Of a DNA stretch of 64,000 nucleotides, positions 49,776 through 62,155 are shown one piece after another. The translations under genes were made by a program, and so were the position numbers. Source of the DNA: Steromphala cineraria (taxonomy: Eukaryota > Mollusca > Gastropoda > Trochida > Trochidae); the NCBI GenBank assembly GCA_916613615.1, contig OU744732.1, forward strand, positions 55,281,727 through 55,345,726. Direction: 5' to 3'. Below the pieces are notes generated by a model. The model worked only from the letters and a program-made list of their open reading frames with translations. It ran no database searches and was not told the DNA's origin. How positions within the stretch are numbered: position 1 is the first letter of the stretch; each line of letters begins with the position of its first letter.

Positions 49776-50074
49776 AATCCATATATTCCGCCACCTCACA
49801 GAAATACTTATTTATCAATACAAATACTTCTATATTTTAAAATCCCATTGTCAGTTAGCAATCTGACCAGCTACACACAACTTTAACATAGATTCATGAA
49901 AATTTCTGTGCATGATTTTTGGTTTGAAGACCAATTATGACAGTTTATCGTCATGCTTATTCCATACATGGTTGCTAAGCCATACTTAAAGGTTTAAACA
50001 AATTGTAAAGAAGTGTTCAAACATACTAAATACTTCTCATCATGTCAAACCCCTGTGAGCAAAGTACGCAGTTT

Positions 50075-50126
50075 CACCTGTAATTAGCACCTGTTCACAC
50101 CTGTGTACCTGCAAGGTAAACACCTG
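50075..50126 (+). promoter_or_regulatory. E-box cluster
   Basis: Four CACCTG sites (50075, 50088, 50098, 50121) and one TACCTG within 52 bp. CACCTG is bound by Snail/ZEB and E-protein factors. Smaller clusters lie near 2893-2930, 26115-26150 and 33250-33325. Confidence 0.35.
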
Positions 50127-52439
50127 AATGTCCTGATTGCCTCTGTGTCCAGGCAGTGTACTGACAACAGCTGGACAAGAGCTGGACATGACTTGGACAA
50201 TGCAAACAGGTATTAGGGACAGGTTCAGAACCTTTAACAGCTAAAGGTTCGAAAAATTGTAACAAAGTAACCTAAAAGGTAAACACATTCATGTTATAAT
50301 TTTACAGGTACAGTAGATGTACATGGGCAACACTGTAAGGTGATTTACAAGAATAATAGTGAAATCTATGAAACTAACACTATAGGGGCTACTGGTAGGG
50401 CAATCGAGGCACCGAGTAAACTGGATTAAATGTGACATCTAATCAACAACAAGACCTGTATAATCATATATTTGTATCTTTTTGTCAAGGGAACAAATAT
50501 TTCACACATTTTTTACATTGCTTTTATTTGATAAACACCATATAAAATTTGATAAATATTTTTTGACGTCATGACCCTTATAATATTCCTTTGCTCTATA
50601 ATCATAATAAAGAATTTTAACAACCATCATATTATAATAAGTTTGAAAATATCAGATTTTAGTATCATATATTACAAATACAATATGATAATGTAAACAT
50701 ATACAAAATATCCATGTTTCAGTAGACAAGATGTATCCTGTAAAGAATTGAACAAAGTTTCTCAAAGTAATTTAACCCTATCATTGCCACTGGACATAAG
50801 CTGGTCTTGATCCTGATAATACACACAAGTTTTTGTAGTATTCAAGAAAATGACAAAACCAGAGGATTTGAGGATAGGTCAAAAGGCAGAGGACAAAAGG
50901 AAGACATGACCGTCACGCGTGGACATATTTGTATGCAACTGAGTAAATCAAAGGGATATTCTTAAGGCAAACATGCAAGCAATTCATTCAAAACTCCTAC
51001 AAAGCAATGAAAACAAATACTTTGTTCATCAAAGCCTTCTATTTAAGAGGAAAAACAACGACTTTCAATCCTCTCAAATATCACTACAAATAAAATGGAC
51101 ACAGGTTTGTAGTCAATGAATTGGGAGATATGGAACAGAGTTTATGAAGAAAATACAAACTATAAACCCCTTAAAAGCCATAGCAATGACAGTTTCAACT
51201 TGATACCCTTGATCCTATATGTGCCCTTGGCTTTAAAGGGGTTAAGAATTGAGAGAAAACCTTCATACCCTTGCTTGGATTGGATACCACTATATCTTTC
51301 AACACAATGAAGCCAGAGGAAAGTGATTGTGTTAAATGAAGTGAAAACAGGATTTTACAAAAATGTCCTTCAAAGAATACATTGTCCTTCAAAATAGGTA
51401 TCCTGTAGGGAAATAGGCTACCTTTTTCATTGTTCAGATGTTGCATTGTTGTTTTCAGGACAGTCAAAAGGACAGGGTTCAAATGGCAACATTTTTTGTA
51501 TTAGTTTGTTAAAATATCATCCATTAACAATTTCATGGACTCCTGTTCCAAGAATGCCTCTTAGGAAATTTGTTAAAGATACTAAGGTTTTCAGTTTTAG
51601 ATATTTAGATATTTGATATAGCATTATGGAAACTGATATAAGCTTGGTAAAGATCCTTCTATTTCTCCCACATCTTCCAGAAATTGGTTTTGGGAAACTT
51701 CTTCGGTAAATGAAAAGATGCCATATAAAAATCACAAATTATGAAATGATGCATACAAATTGTAAAAAGAAAGTCTTGCATAAAAAGTATTCTGTTTTTA
51801 ATGCACAGGCACCTGGTAAAAATTACCAAAATTTCAGCTCTTACCAAATCACTTTTTTCCAAAAATACCTCACAACTATTGGCTAAGCTACCTGACTTAT
51901 CAAAAAGAATTCATTGTAATATATATCTTTTTCTCTTCCCATATTACTCCTTTAAGAATGTGAGAAGTCATCCTCTGAGACGCTTTCATCTCCCCAACAC
52001 CTCAGAATAATTAGTTTTGCTACCTGATCTACCAATTCTGGAGAAGAACTCAATGTAATCAATATGGGCCTGTACACATTTAACTCTAAACTGTGGCATG
52101 ATTACTGGTCAACATACTATGTGTAGAAAACATATAGCTTGTGTTTGGAGAAACAACAAGAAATCGGTGCAAGATGTTATAACCATTTTGCCATGTCCAG
52201 CAATGTTTATACAGGTTTGACCATCGATTGGACTTATTAACCACCTGTTGATAACTCTTTTCTTATCATAATAGTAATGAACATGATTATCATTATTATT
52301 TTGGATAATATGTGTTATACGCTTTGAAGTCAATGCTAGTTCTTTTGACTGCTGTTTGAAATAAAAAATGCCAGCATTTTTACTCTTGCTTAGACTTTTA
52401 TCATCATAATAGCAATTTACTTACAAGAACTTATATCAG

Positions 52440-52494
52440 CAAGATAATTATATTATAATATAATATATATTATATATATATTATATATAATAAC
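52440..52494. repeat. AT palindrome
   Basis: About 55 bases of pure A/T built from TATATTATAATATAATAT-like palindromes; able to form a cruciform. Confidence 0.75.
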
Positions 52495-53744
52495 CATTAA
52501 TTGTTATTTGATAACATAAATACAATTTCTATAACCATGGACAGCCTTAGATCTGGCAGCAAAATTATCATTCTAAAGTTTTAGTTGGAAATACATATTT
52601 CATGCCTTTATATTCTTCAGATTTGTACATAAACATCGATCACTTAATATCAAAATTTCTTATCCACTTAGCCACAAAGACATGACCAAGTTTTACATTC
52701 AGTAGCAAACAGTATAACACCATGATTAATGATTTACATATTAAAATTAGTAGTGTTAGATGATAGTTAACAATTTACATACTATACACAATAAGCAATT
52801 CATTACATACAAAGGGCCTAAAACCAAAATCTGTGGACGATCAAACAGTCTATTTTCAGTGGATATTCTTTTATATTTATAATTTCATAGTTTTCAAAAA
52901 TATTTTACAGTTTGTAACATCAAATAATGAATATATGTTTTAAAATTTTTTAAAATACCCATAAAATTCCTTTAATTCTAAAATTTAATTCTAAAAAGGG
53001 ACAGCTGTTATCAAGGACAATACTTATTAAATATAAGCCTCGCATCCTCTATAAAACAACACTATGATTCACATCATAACTTTTTCAGACATTCTCAGCT
53101 GCTAATCATTATCAAAGCTGTTGTCAATAAATTTACTGAAGTCTTTGTTTATCCTTGACGTTACCCACATATTTTCGTCATTATCATGTTTACAAGACCA
53201 TAATTTCATAATAAGATAAATGACATAATTTCATTATCATCCATAAAAGACCATAATTTTATCATAAGAAAAATGACATAATTTTAATTTTGTGTCATTA
53301 ATTTAAGAAAATGTCTCATAAATTGATAAAGGAACCATAACTTTCCTCATTATGAACATTATTTTTCAACTGTGTAAGAGTTTATAATTGCACAAGATTG
53401 CAAACATATGATACTGATTTGACCAAGTAAAACGACACATAAGCCCTCCAAAGCCCAAATAAGCTTGAAATCCTGGAGCTCGTTAACTCTGCACTCATTA
53501 AACACTTCATTAGATGCATGTGCAGCCCAGGTTTGTCACCTGTGTGCGTCAACAAGTGCGCATTATGACATGCATGTCAGGCATTTTGATGGTAGATCAC
53601 ATTATGTTATTAATATTATCTGTCAAACATTCTTCAGATTTCCAATAGAACTCATCATTTGGTAAATGATAAACATTTAGTCTCAGAAGTATTTTTTTCA
53701 ATATTGACAATATTTTTAAACAAATCATGTATTATAACAAAATG

Positions 53745-53815
53745 GAGCCCTGAAGATACTTTAACAGCTAAAGCTGAGTGATCTAGACTTGCTATACTTT
53801 TCTAGACTTGGTTGG
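53745..53815. repeat. Short dispersed repeat D, copy 3
   Basis: GGAGCCCTGAAG, ACAGCTAAAGCTGAGTGATC and CTTTTCTAGACTTGG match copy 2. Confidence 0.5.
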
Positions 53816-55375
53816 TCGTCAAGTGAATATTTTTGCTTTTGAAGACTACATTTGGTAAATGTTATGAAAGCATTCATCATTAAAAAATTTGGGTGATGAA
53901 TTCATTTGTACAATTCGATGATGTAATCAAAACCCATGAAATCTACAAGTCAAATATGCTTTGAGAAATAGATTGAATGCACTTTCGTGCACTGATAGTT
54001 TTGATTCTTAAAAACTTCTTTGGTCCATGTTCCATACAATTCAACATAAGGTAAAATAAAATATCCGTAAAATAATTATGCTTCATTTCAAAAGTACTAT
54101 CACAATCCATTTTACGAAAAAATCAAATAAGCAAACAAGACCAACAATCTTTACATATACTTATATATCAAATTAATTTCAATCATAGAGTCCGCCAATT
54201 GCTATAAAACTACACAAGATAAAAGGAGAATCATTGTCTACCATCCACCCAAGGAAATAAGTTAAAGATTCGAAATTTGAATATTTTTCTACCCTCCACC
54301 AAAATAATGACGCTATAAACTAAAAAGGACTATCAATTTTACCAAAGAATATTAAAGGACTAAATAAAAAATGCCTACAAATTCCACACATCATGTTCAT
54401 TAATTTTCATCTTGAAGACTCAGTTCCAGACATTAATGGCGCCATCAACGCCCAGACTTCAAGTTTGCGACAACATCTAATGAAAAAGTCAGAAGTATCA
54501 CATTCATATTTCGGGCTTATCATTATCATATTTATTGGCCACAGATGGCGCTGGCTTCCAAAACACATGTTGCCTTTCAAGATGAATAACTCTCTTATAC
54601 TAAATGTGGAATTTATTTCAGATTTCATTTTAACTTATGCCAATTCCATCTTAAGACAGAACTTTCATGTAACATTTGTGCGCTTATCCTAATTGATTTT
54701 TGCCTTTTACATCCTTTTTTCAAGTGCCAGAAAATCTTGTTTCTTAGATGACAAACTGAGTTCATTGCTGAAAGAAATATTGTTAGTTAAAACCTTTGCC
54801 AAACAATTTTCATATTTCTCTCCTTCTTGTAATTTGTAAGAGGATTATAATGGTGCCGGAATCGGGTAATTGTCACAAAATTTTCTCGTTAAAGGTAGAT
54901 AAGACAATGTTTTATTTGTATCTTTCCCTAATTTTATTACGAAGCATAAAGAAAGGACAGAAATGTTTCATTACTTACCGGTATATTGTTAATGTCACCA
55001 CTGATAAATTGGAAAAGATAATAAATGGTTGTCATCACTGATAAATTTGAAAAGATAATTAATGTTGTTAGAAGAATACATAAGCAAACCAACTTTTTAA
55101 TTGAAATTTTGGCCACTACTTTATATTTATTTTTTCCTTAATTGCTTACTTACCGGTAATATAATCACACAATTTTATTGACAGATTAAAATTCAACAAC
55201 TTGTCCAAGGATTCATGTTATTCACTATTCAGTTAGGATAAGAAAAAATATGTATAAGATACAATATTTAAAAGGAGTACAAAGTAAATAATTCAAATCA
55301 AGACAATGTATAGAAGAAACAAGCAGACTTCTTCCTTTAATTTGCATTTTTTCTCCTACTTATTTTAAAACTGAA

Positions 55376-55850
55376 TATCAACCTTCATCACATAATTTTC
55401 TCGTTTAAGGTAGATAAGACAACGTCCTCTTAATATGTTACACAATTTGTAGAAGAACACACAAATTCATTCCTCTCTGAATTTGCGTTAAATTTTGTTT
55501 TCCTTTTTTTCACCTGAAACTCAATTTTTCTTGTTAAAGTTAGATAAGATAAAGTTCACTAAGTATGTTATGCAATTTGTAGAATAAACATACAGATTTA
55601 TTCTTCATTTAATTTGCACTTGTTTTCCTACATTTTTACCTGTATATCCGCCATCATCACCCAATTTTCTCGTTAAAGGTAGATAAGACAATAATCTCTA
55701 TGTATGTTATGCAATTAGAAGAAGAAACACACAAACTGATTCTTCATTTCATTTATATTTGTTTTCCGACTGATTTACCTGGATATCCGCCATCATCACA
55801 CAATTTTCTCGTTAAAGGTAGATAAGACCATGTTCAGTAAGTATGTTACT
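55376..55850 (+). repeat. 139-bp tandem array, about four units
   Basis: TCGTTAAAGGTAGATAAGAC or a variant at 55401, 55531, 55670 and 55809. An isolated related segment lies at 54873-54910. Confidence 0.82.
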
Positions 55851-57119
55851 TATAATTGGGAAGCTTACAGAAAGCTTTCATTACCTCTATGGTTTCTCTC
55901 AGAATCCCTGCTGATAACTTAGCTAATGAGAAATAGATGGGGAGTGTGACAGTGACAGGGAGATGGTTTAGATGTATATTCATTCATATGTACAGGCTCC
56001 TGTTTTGACAAGACTTATTTATCATGTTAACACATATTCCTTTGCTTTACTTAGAGAATAGTTTTTATCCAGAGGACACCTATTTATGCAAAATGTTATA
56101 AAATGTTAGTTCAAGCAGGTTTAATTAAACCTTAAAATTAAAATCATTATATTATGACCTCTCACTTATAATAACTTTAATATTGGAGATATGTTCAGAA
56201 TATATTGAATTTATATAGAATCTATCAGAATCTATAGCTATTAATCATTCCTTCATGCAGATATTTTGTTCAGTTACATGTATAACATATCTTTCACCAT
56301 ATTTTCTCAAAACAAAATTGCAATATTTACCGATATAAAGCAAAAAGAGAAAAGCAGTGTCTTTATAACCTTATACAAATTTCAACTTCAGTTATATGAA
56401 TGGCACTGTTCTGGTGTAAAATTTTAAAATCAAACATCACATTTCACTTTATAATGAAGTTTAGATTCCAATATATACATCTTATTATAAGGCTTCATAC
56501 ATCCAAACTGTCAATGTAAAAAGAAGGAAACTCATTCTAGAATTTTAGAATTTACACCTCCTGTGCCATGCTCTATTGATGACATGTATATTATTTTTTC
56601 GGTAAGTGTGTTCATACAAAACTAAAAAACTGTAAAACGGAGCATATTTTAAATATAAGATTCCACTAATGTGAACTGAACTAGAATTCTAGAATTAACA
56701 CCACCAGAGCATTGATCCGTCGAATATTCTATATATCAGTAAGTGTTTACATATAATACTATCTGTATTTACCAGGTTCTACCTGACATGGACAAGCATA
56801 TGTTATGTTCTGATCCTAAGAAAACAGTTTCTGTGTTGATAAAGACAACAAGCGATATGTACAACATGTTATAATCATTCCAGGGTGTTTACACAGATTT
56901 GACCATCAATATGGACACACTGACCACCTGCGTAAGAAAGAAATCTATACCCCAGGTAACATGTAAAGGCAGTATGGAGCTGAAATTTCACTATTAATTC
57001 AACGTCCTGTATTTTCTCCATTAATTCAACGTCTCCAATAATTCAACCATACAATTTTTGCCAGAGGTCACAAATGGTTTTTTTTTTTTGTTAAGTAAAA
57101 GTATATACTTTACAGTATA

Positions 57120-57239
57120 GATTTAATTTAGTACTGCTTCATTTAGTTTAAATACATTGTCTTTCAAATACAACCATTTATTTTCATTTTCCTGACACCA
57201 TCTTATATTCTCCCTGAAAATGTGCTACTGCCCCTTTAA
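57120..57239 (+). mobile_element. MITE family A, 3' fragment
   Basis: Holds only the right third, from TACTGCTTCATTTAGTTTA through GTGCTACTGCCCCTTTAA, ending in TTAA. Confidence 0.72.
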
Positions 57240-57722
57240 GATTTAGTATAGACTTAAGCTAAAAACAAAGATTCTTTAGATATTTTTCATACTTCCTTTA
57301 GATTAAAAAAAAAAGAAAGTTCTTACTTCAGTGGTAATTTTTTAGCGAAGGCAAGATAAAATTGGTAATACATCCTCATTAAACCTCATTTCTTATAATC
57401 GTTTTTTGCATTTTCTATTTATTTTTTATCTTTCTATTTCCTTTACGGTGACACTTTTATAACCGAAAACAACTAGATGGAAAACATCTTGTAACAAACA
57501 ACATAAGAAATTTTGATATATGGAGGAACAGTTTTAACATTCGTTTGTAAAATGCACTTAGGTACGGGAGGTCTTACATTCCAAATTTTACTGCATGTAC
57601 AAGCAAACATTTAGAAACAAACAAATAACATCCAGATGTAGAAAAAAACTTGTTGTCCTTCTTAAATCAAAAATATATTTCTTCATTTGCCAAATGTCAG
57701 TTTTCATTAACATTTCTTCATT

Positions 57723-58008
57723 AAATAACCACAGGGGAGTATTTTCTAATAGTCATACCAGTTTGCTTATGTGTGAGGTTATAAGTATGAAGCTTCTAAT
57801 TAAATGTATGACAGCATGACATTGGAACTGAGAACAAATTTGTAGTTTTGTAATTTTTTATGAAATAACCACAGGATCGAAGTATCTTTCTAATAGTCAT
57901 GCCAGTTTGCTATTTTGTGAGGTTATGAGTATGAACCTTCTAATTATATGTATGACAGCATGGCATGACATTGGAACTGAGAACAAATCTGTAGTGTTGT
58001 AAATTTTT
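57723..58008 (+). repeat. 140-bp direct duplication
   Basis: Two copies beginning AAATAACCACAGG at 57723 and 57863, sharing TAATAGTCAT(A/G)CCAGTTTGC and GACATTGGAACTGAGAACAA. Confidence 0.85.
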
Positions 58009-58587
58009 ATGCACTTGACGATGCACCGAATGGTAGCGTCATGCCAGAAGTTAAGGTACATGGGAACTCTACCAGATCCTGTAGCAAACTAGCACCATAA
58101 TTTTGTATTAAACGAAATCATAAGGAATTTCCTGTTTTTACATATATAATTATTACATGATTTTTTCATATTCAATTTTAAAAAATTAAATTTACTCAAA
58201 TATGCCAATCAGGTCAACATTTCTGTTCTTCAACATTAATTAATTGGACAAAGAATAGAGTGCATTTAAAGAGGAAAGACATTGTGAAATGAAACTAGTC
58301 TTTGAAACTATGTTCATAGAACACATCATATAGGCATAATAATGTTATAACTGATAAGTTTAATTATGATTGTTTGTTAATATAATCACTTTATTCCATG
58401 ATACAATTTTTCATTTTGTTTGTATATATAATCGTATTCCTCAATATCAATATTTAATTCCTGCCTTTGTTTCTAAATAAGCATAATACAGCAGATTAGT
58501 ATTCTTGAAATGCTTAATTTAAAGATGGCTGATCAAAGCTGTTAAATAGGCGTCTTTATAGAATCATGAGTAAGAGGAATATACGGA

Positions 58588-58647
58588 TGAACTTCTTTAT
58601 TTATGTTAGGCGACGTTTCTACACAGCTCCTTGTGCCGTTGTCAAGC
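58588..58647 (+). mobile_element. Foldback element B, single arm
   Basis: Matches the left arm: GAACTTCTTTATTTATGTTA then GGCGACGTTTCTACACAGC and CTCCTTGTGCC. Confidence 0.55.
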
Positions 58648-58810
58648 AATTATAGGATCTGTTGCATATATTCTGAGGGAAAGAAGGGATCAAATAAAAT
58701 ATAAAACAAATACTACAAATTGCATACAAATTTCTCCTTATCAATGCAAGAACTACTTTGATATAAGTTCTGTCTAGCTATGAAATTTAATTTCCTTTAG
58801 TAAAATAACT

Positions 58811-58838
58811 AAAAGGTGTTCACACAAAAATGGCTAAT
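58811..58838 (-). mobile_element. MITE family A remnant
   Basis: A short match (AAAAGGTGTTCACACAAAAA then TGGC) to the conserved central box of the family; flanks do not align. Confidence 0.4.
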
Positions 58839-59584
58839 GCAGTTTTCACTTGATATGCACACCCTTCTTTGACTAATAATGAAGTTCAGTTACATATTGT
58901 CCCTCTGAAGAATTTATCTGGCTAGAATATTAAATATCAAAAACAAAATTCCACTAATATTTTATAAAAAGGCGGAAACTTTTTATTCCACTCATTTCAC
59001 ATGAGAAAGAAATATATCCATCTTGATAGTTTCTGAGAAAACTTGTCAGTGTGAAGTTGCTTTCTTAAACTTTGCTACAATTACAAAACTACTTTTGGTT
59101 AACCTACAGGAAAATAATTGGCAAAAGCTCATTCGACTTACAACTCTGTTTTTCCTAATACTAGACCGTTATTGGCGCTGTCTGGGAGGTTTCTAACATG
59201 TAATGAGTTCGTTCACGTAATGTGCTAAGACCAAACCAATCCCTTATTAACAGAAACTTATTGTCTATCAGAACCATATATTTTTATTCTTTACATTTCA
59301 TACACAAATGCATCGTTTTCCAATCAAATTATTGGCACTTCACAAGAGAGTATTGTTTTTTGTAGGCACAATAATTATCTGAAATAAGAAATACTTAAAA
59401 AAAGAAATTTTTATGAATATTATTGAATCATCATCCAATTTATATGGATCGTTTTCATCTCATCTAAAAATATATATAATAATTGTTTATATTTGATTCA
59501 CTTTTCAATAATAATTATATCTTCTTCATCACATAAATACTCTAAAATTAAGCTAAACATTAGCTTCAATTTACAGTTTAGCAG

Positions 59585-59601
59585 GCCGCCATTTTGGATT
59601 G
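59585..59601. promoter_or_regulatory. YY1-like plus CCAAT-like site
   Basis: GCCGCCATTTTGGATTGGG combines a YY1 core with an inverted CCAAT-type box in locally CpG-rich DNA. A transcription start is possible on either strand. Confidence 0.35.
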
Positions 59602-60411
59602 GGTTGTCTCGGTCCATGAATTTTCATCTTAGTTGGGGTCTCTCGCCGTTTAAAGCTGTTTAAATGCCAGCCCCTGTTGTCTTATACCCCCAAGGAAAAA
59701 TTATATCACAAATATTCAACACATGTAGTTTTATGAGAGTGTTTTAACAACTTATACAAAAAGCATTGATGATTATGATTATGAAAATCATTTTAAAAAG
59801 CCTAAAGGTAATCTATTTTATATTATTATTCATAAAAACTTTCTATCGCAAGTGTTCAAAGGGTCCAATAGAAGATTTTAATGACAATGGCTTTAAGACA
59901 CCTATCTATCGGTTTGTGTTTGCCATCTTGTAAATTTAACATAGCAAGAGACAAATATGCTATATTATGTTAATTCATTACCAAAGTTAAGAAACAACTA
60001 ATTGGTTGATAGAAGAGGAGCATATTTGCAAATAATTCATAATAAAAATTATCATTAATGCAATGTTTCTCAGACACATGTATTAACTAAGTGGTTAACT
60101 AATGGTTAACTAATGGTTAAAAGAATTTATATTTTGTCCCAAAAAAATGGCATGGGAGGAAAAAGTTGTTTTTATATTTTGTATTACCACAAATACAGAA
60201 TTTTGTCAATTCAGACAGCCTGATTATTATGTTTAGCATTATATGATGAGAAACTTTAAAATTAATTTTGGTTGCAAAATCATTTATGCAAAAGTTGAGT
60301 TGACGACCATGAAAGATAAAATTTCTTTTACTTTGCCAAAGGTACCAATCCAAAAACAAAATGGACGCTCTTTCTCACAAAGAGATCAGGACTGGTTCTG
60401 TTGCACAAACT

Positions 60412-60786
60412 TCATAACTGGATGTTACATTGTTTATACCACGGATAGTTCATAATGCAGGCTGTTATTCTGTTTATACCAGTCTGGTCACAATGTGTCA
60501 CATAATAATGAATAACATGTGTTACAATATTGACCACAACTCGTAAGTCCTCTGTGAAATCACAAGTATTCAATATCTTCAATAATTCCACATACAATAT
60601 TCTCATCTGCAGACGGCGCCTGAAGAGAACATCACATTTCTGGAGACTATTTGGGGATTCATTTTCAGGAATCACTTCAGGAGCATCAATCTTCTGGGGA
60701 GTATTAAATCCTAGCTTGACTGAGGTTAGCTGATAATCTTGCAGAGTCACAACTCTTAACGCAAGCTTCACAACAGGCTTCCAATT
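60412..60786 (-). CDS. Possible coding exon, unknown protein, head-to-head with the 62156 gene
   Basis: An open frame of 124 codons plus stop, with an in-frame TAA TGA just upstream, so any real exon begins inside it. The composition looks protein-like rather than random, for example VVTLQDYQLTSVKLGFNTPQ followed by RRRLQMRILYVELLKILN and EDLRVVVNIV. No signal peptide, membrane segment or known motif is seen. A good acceptor (aattttcatag) lies just upstream at about 60807, but it feeds a shorter alternative frame ending at an early stop. A donor-like GTAACA after VVVNI could end the exon before the stop. Several frames over 100 codons are expected by chance in this much AT-rich DNA, so this remains a candidate. 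Confidence 0.33.
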   Translation of the reverse strand, partial: NWKPVVKLALRVVTLQDYQLTSVKLGFNTPQKIDAPEVIPENESPNSLQKCDVLFRRRLQMRILYVELLKILNTCDFTEDLRVVVNIVTHVIHYYVTHCDQTGINRITACIMNYPWYKQCNIQL

Positions 60787-61128
60787 TCATTATTTCTATG
60801 AAAATTGAAATGTGAAAAGTCGGGCAAACAATTGCATAAACCACAATGATACTTTAGAACATATGTTATAGTCCACCAGCCAGGTGTGGAGAATTTTACA
60901 TATGCTCTCCCCAAAAGCTAGAAAATATCTAAGTGGATAAAATGTTTCTTTTTTCATTCAGGTACATGAAAAAAATGGATGTCAAGTTTGGAACTGGTGC
61001 ATTTTTTTTTTTTGGCCCCCTAAAGTTTTGTGTGTGAAGTCCTCATGCCATTTGAGAAATGTAATTAGTTGTGAGGAAGCATCTCCTAACAGAGTTATCT
61101 CCCTTATTTGCTGTTGACCTTTGTTTAC

Positions 61129-61138
61129 AAAATGGCGG
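61129..61138 (+). promoter_or_regulatory. YY1-like motif at the likely start of the 62156 transcript
   Basis: AAAATGGCGG, 120 bases before the proposed donor. In many animal promoters this motif straddles the transcription start. Confidence 0.35.
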
Positions 61139-61249
61139 TTTGTCAAGTCCAAGGACAAATGTTTATGTGGCAATCATTCATGTTTCGATGTCATAGAAAT
61201 GAATAAAGATGAGGTCACAAAATCCAGTCAACATCAGAAGTAAATCAAG
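61129..61249 (+). other. Probable 5'UTR exon and promoter edge of the 62156 gene
   Basis: A consensus donor (caag|gtaagt) lies at 61249/61250 and the matching acceptor at 62155, giving a 906-bp intron just before the ATG. Every ATG in this segment opens a frame that stops within about 25 codons, before or just after the junction, so the exon reads as untranslated with short upstream ORFs. The left border is unknown; I place it at the AAAATGGCGG motif, which resembles a YY1 site often found at transcription starts. The segment just upstream (61091-61106) includes the phrase AAGGGAGATAACTCTG on the minus strand, which I associate with molluscan repeats, so part of the leader may be repeat-derived. 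Confidence 0.45.
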
Positions 61250-62155
61250 GTAAGTTTTTTTTCCTCTTCTCAGCTAAATATCTTTGAAAACAATGTTTGA
61301 ATTTTTTACTGGTTGAACCAATAGGATAACTAAAACATTAGTTCTGTCAATATTAAAGGACAATGCTGATATTTATTATGCTACAGTGGAATATTATAGA
61401 AATATGACATGATCCCCAGGGTTTAAATGAATCACCAAAGGCAAATATTTATTTACAAAGGTAAAAAGAAATTGTAAGGGGAATGCATGTGGGGCCTATT
61501 TTGGGATGGATTTATTGAAAATGTATTTTTTCTGTTGTAAGCCAAATGTTTCTCCCACAATTTTATTTATTAAACCTAATATATTTTCTTGTCTTATCAT
61601 TTGTAAAGTGTTTTAAAGGTAAAATTGGAATATTTAAAAATGTTATGTTCATCTAACCCTAAATGGGCCTCACCATTACTTTCCTAACAAAAAAGGCATA
61701 TACTATTTCCCAACAACTAATTATACTAGCAGAAATTCATGAGGTGAACGTCACAAAGAGTAAGTTTTAGAATCATTATAACATGACATCTTATTAAGTT
61801 ATTTTTTGGTAAAAATCAGTTCTGTTATTAAACATTAAATTGTCATTACCAAATGTTTCTTTTTGTTAATAGTCATCAATATCATTGACATTAACACATT
61901 AATTATCATTTCAAATTGGCCTTTTAATATTTTTTTATTAAATATAATAATTGATAATTTGATATGATTATGTGATAATAATGATTGAAATACTTATTAG
62001 ATCATTTGTTTATTATTATTATTATTATTATATACTTCTTAGAAAACTTAATACCTTTGTATATATACTTTTTATAGTAATAATAATAAGCCAAAATATT
62101 GAATTTCTATTCATCCACATTAACTTTTTATAGATATCAATTATTTATATTTCAG
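61250..62155 (+). other. Probable intron upstream of the 62156 gene
   Basis: GT-AG bounded stretch, strongly AT-rich, with an (ATT)n run near 62010-62031 and no coding signal. It supports reading 62156 as the first coding exon. If the donor at 61250 is not used, this would instead be plain upstream sequence. Confidence 0.4.

Larger units (their letters stand above)
50127..54872. other. No firm gene
   Basis: AT-rich, with the AT palindrome at 52.4 kb and repeat D at 53.7 kb. The 54393-54692 frame covers CAGATGGCGCTGG, a motif resembling the insulator-type core, but has no splice context. Confidence 0.5.
58648..60411. other. No firm gene
   Basis: AT-rich apart from the promoter-like patch at 59.58-59.66 kb. 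Confidence 0.5.
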
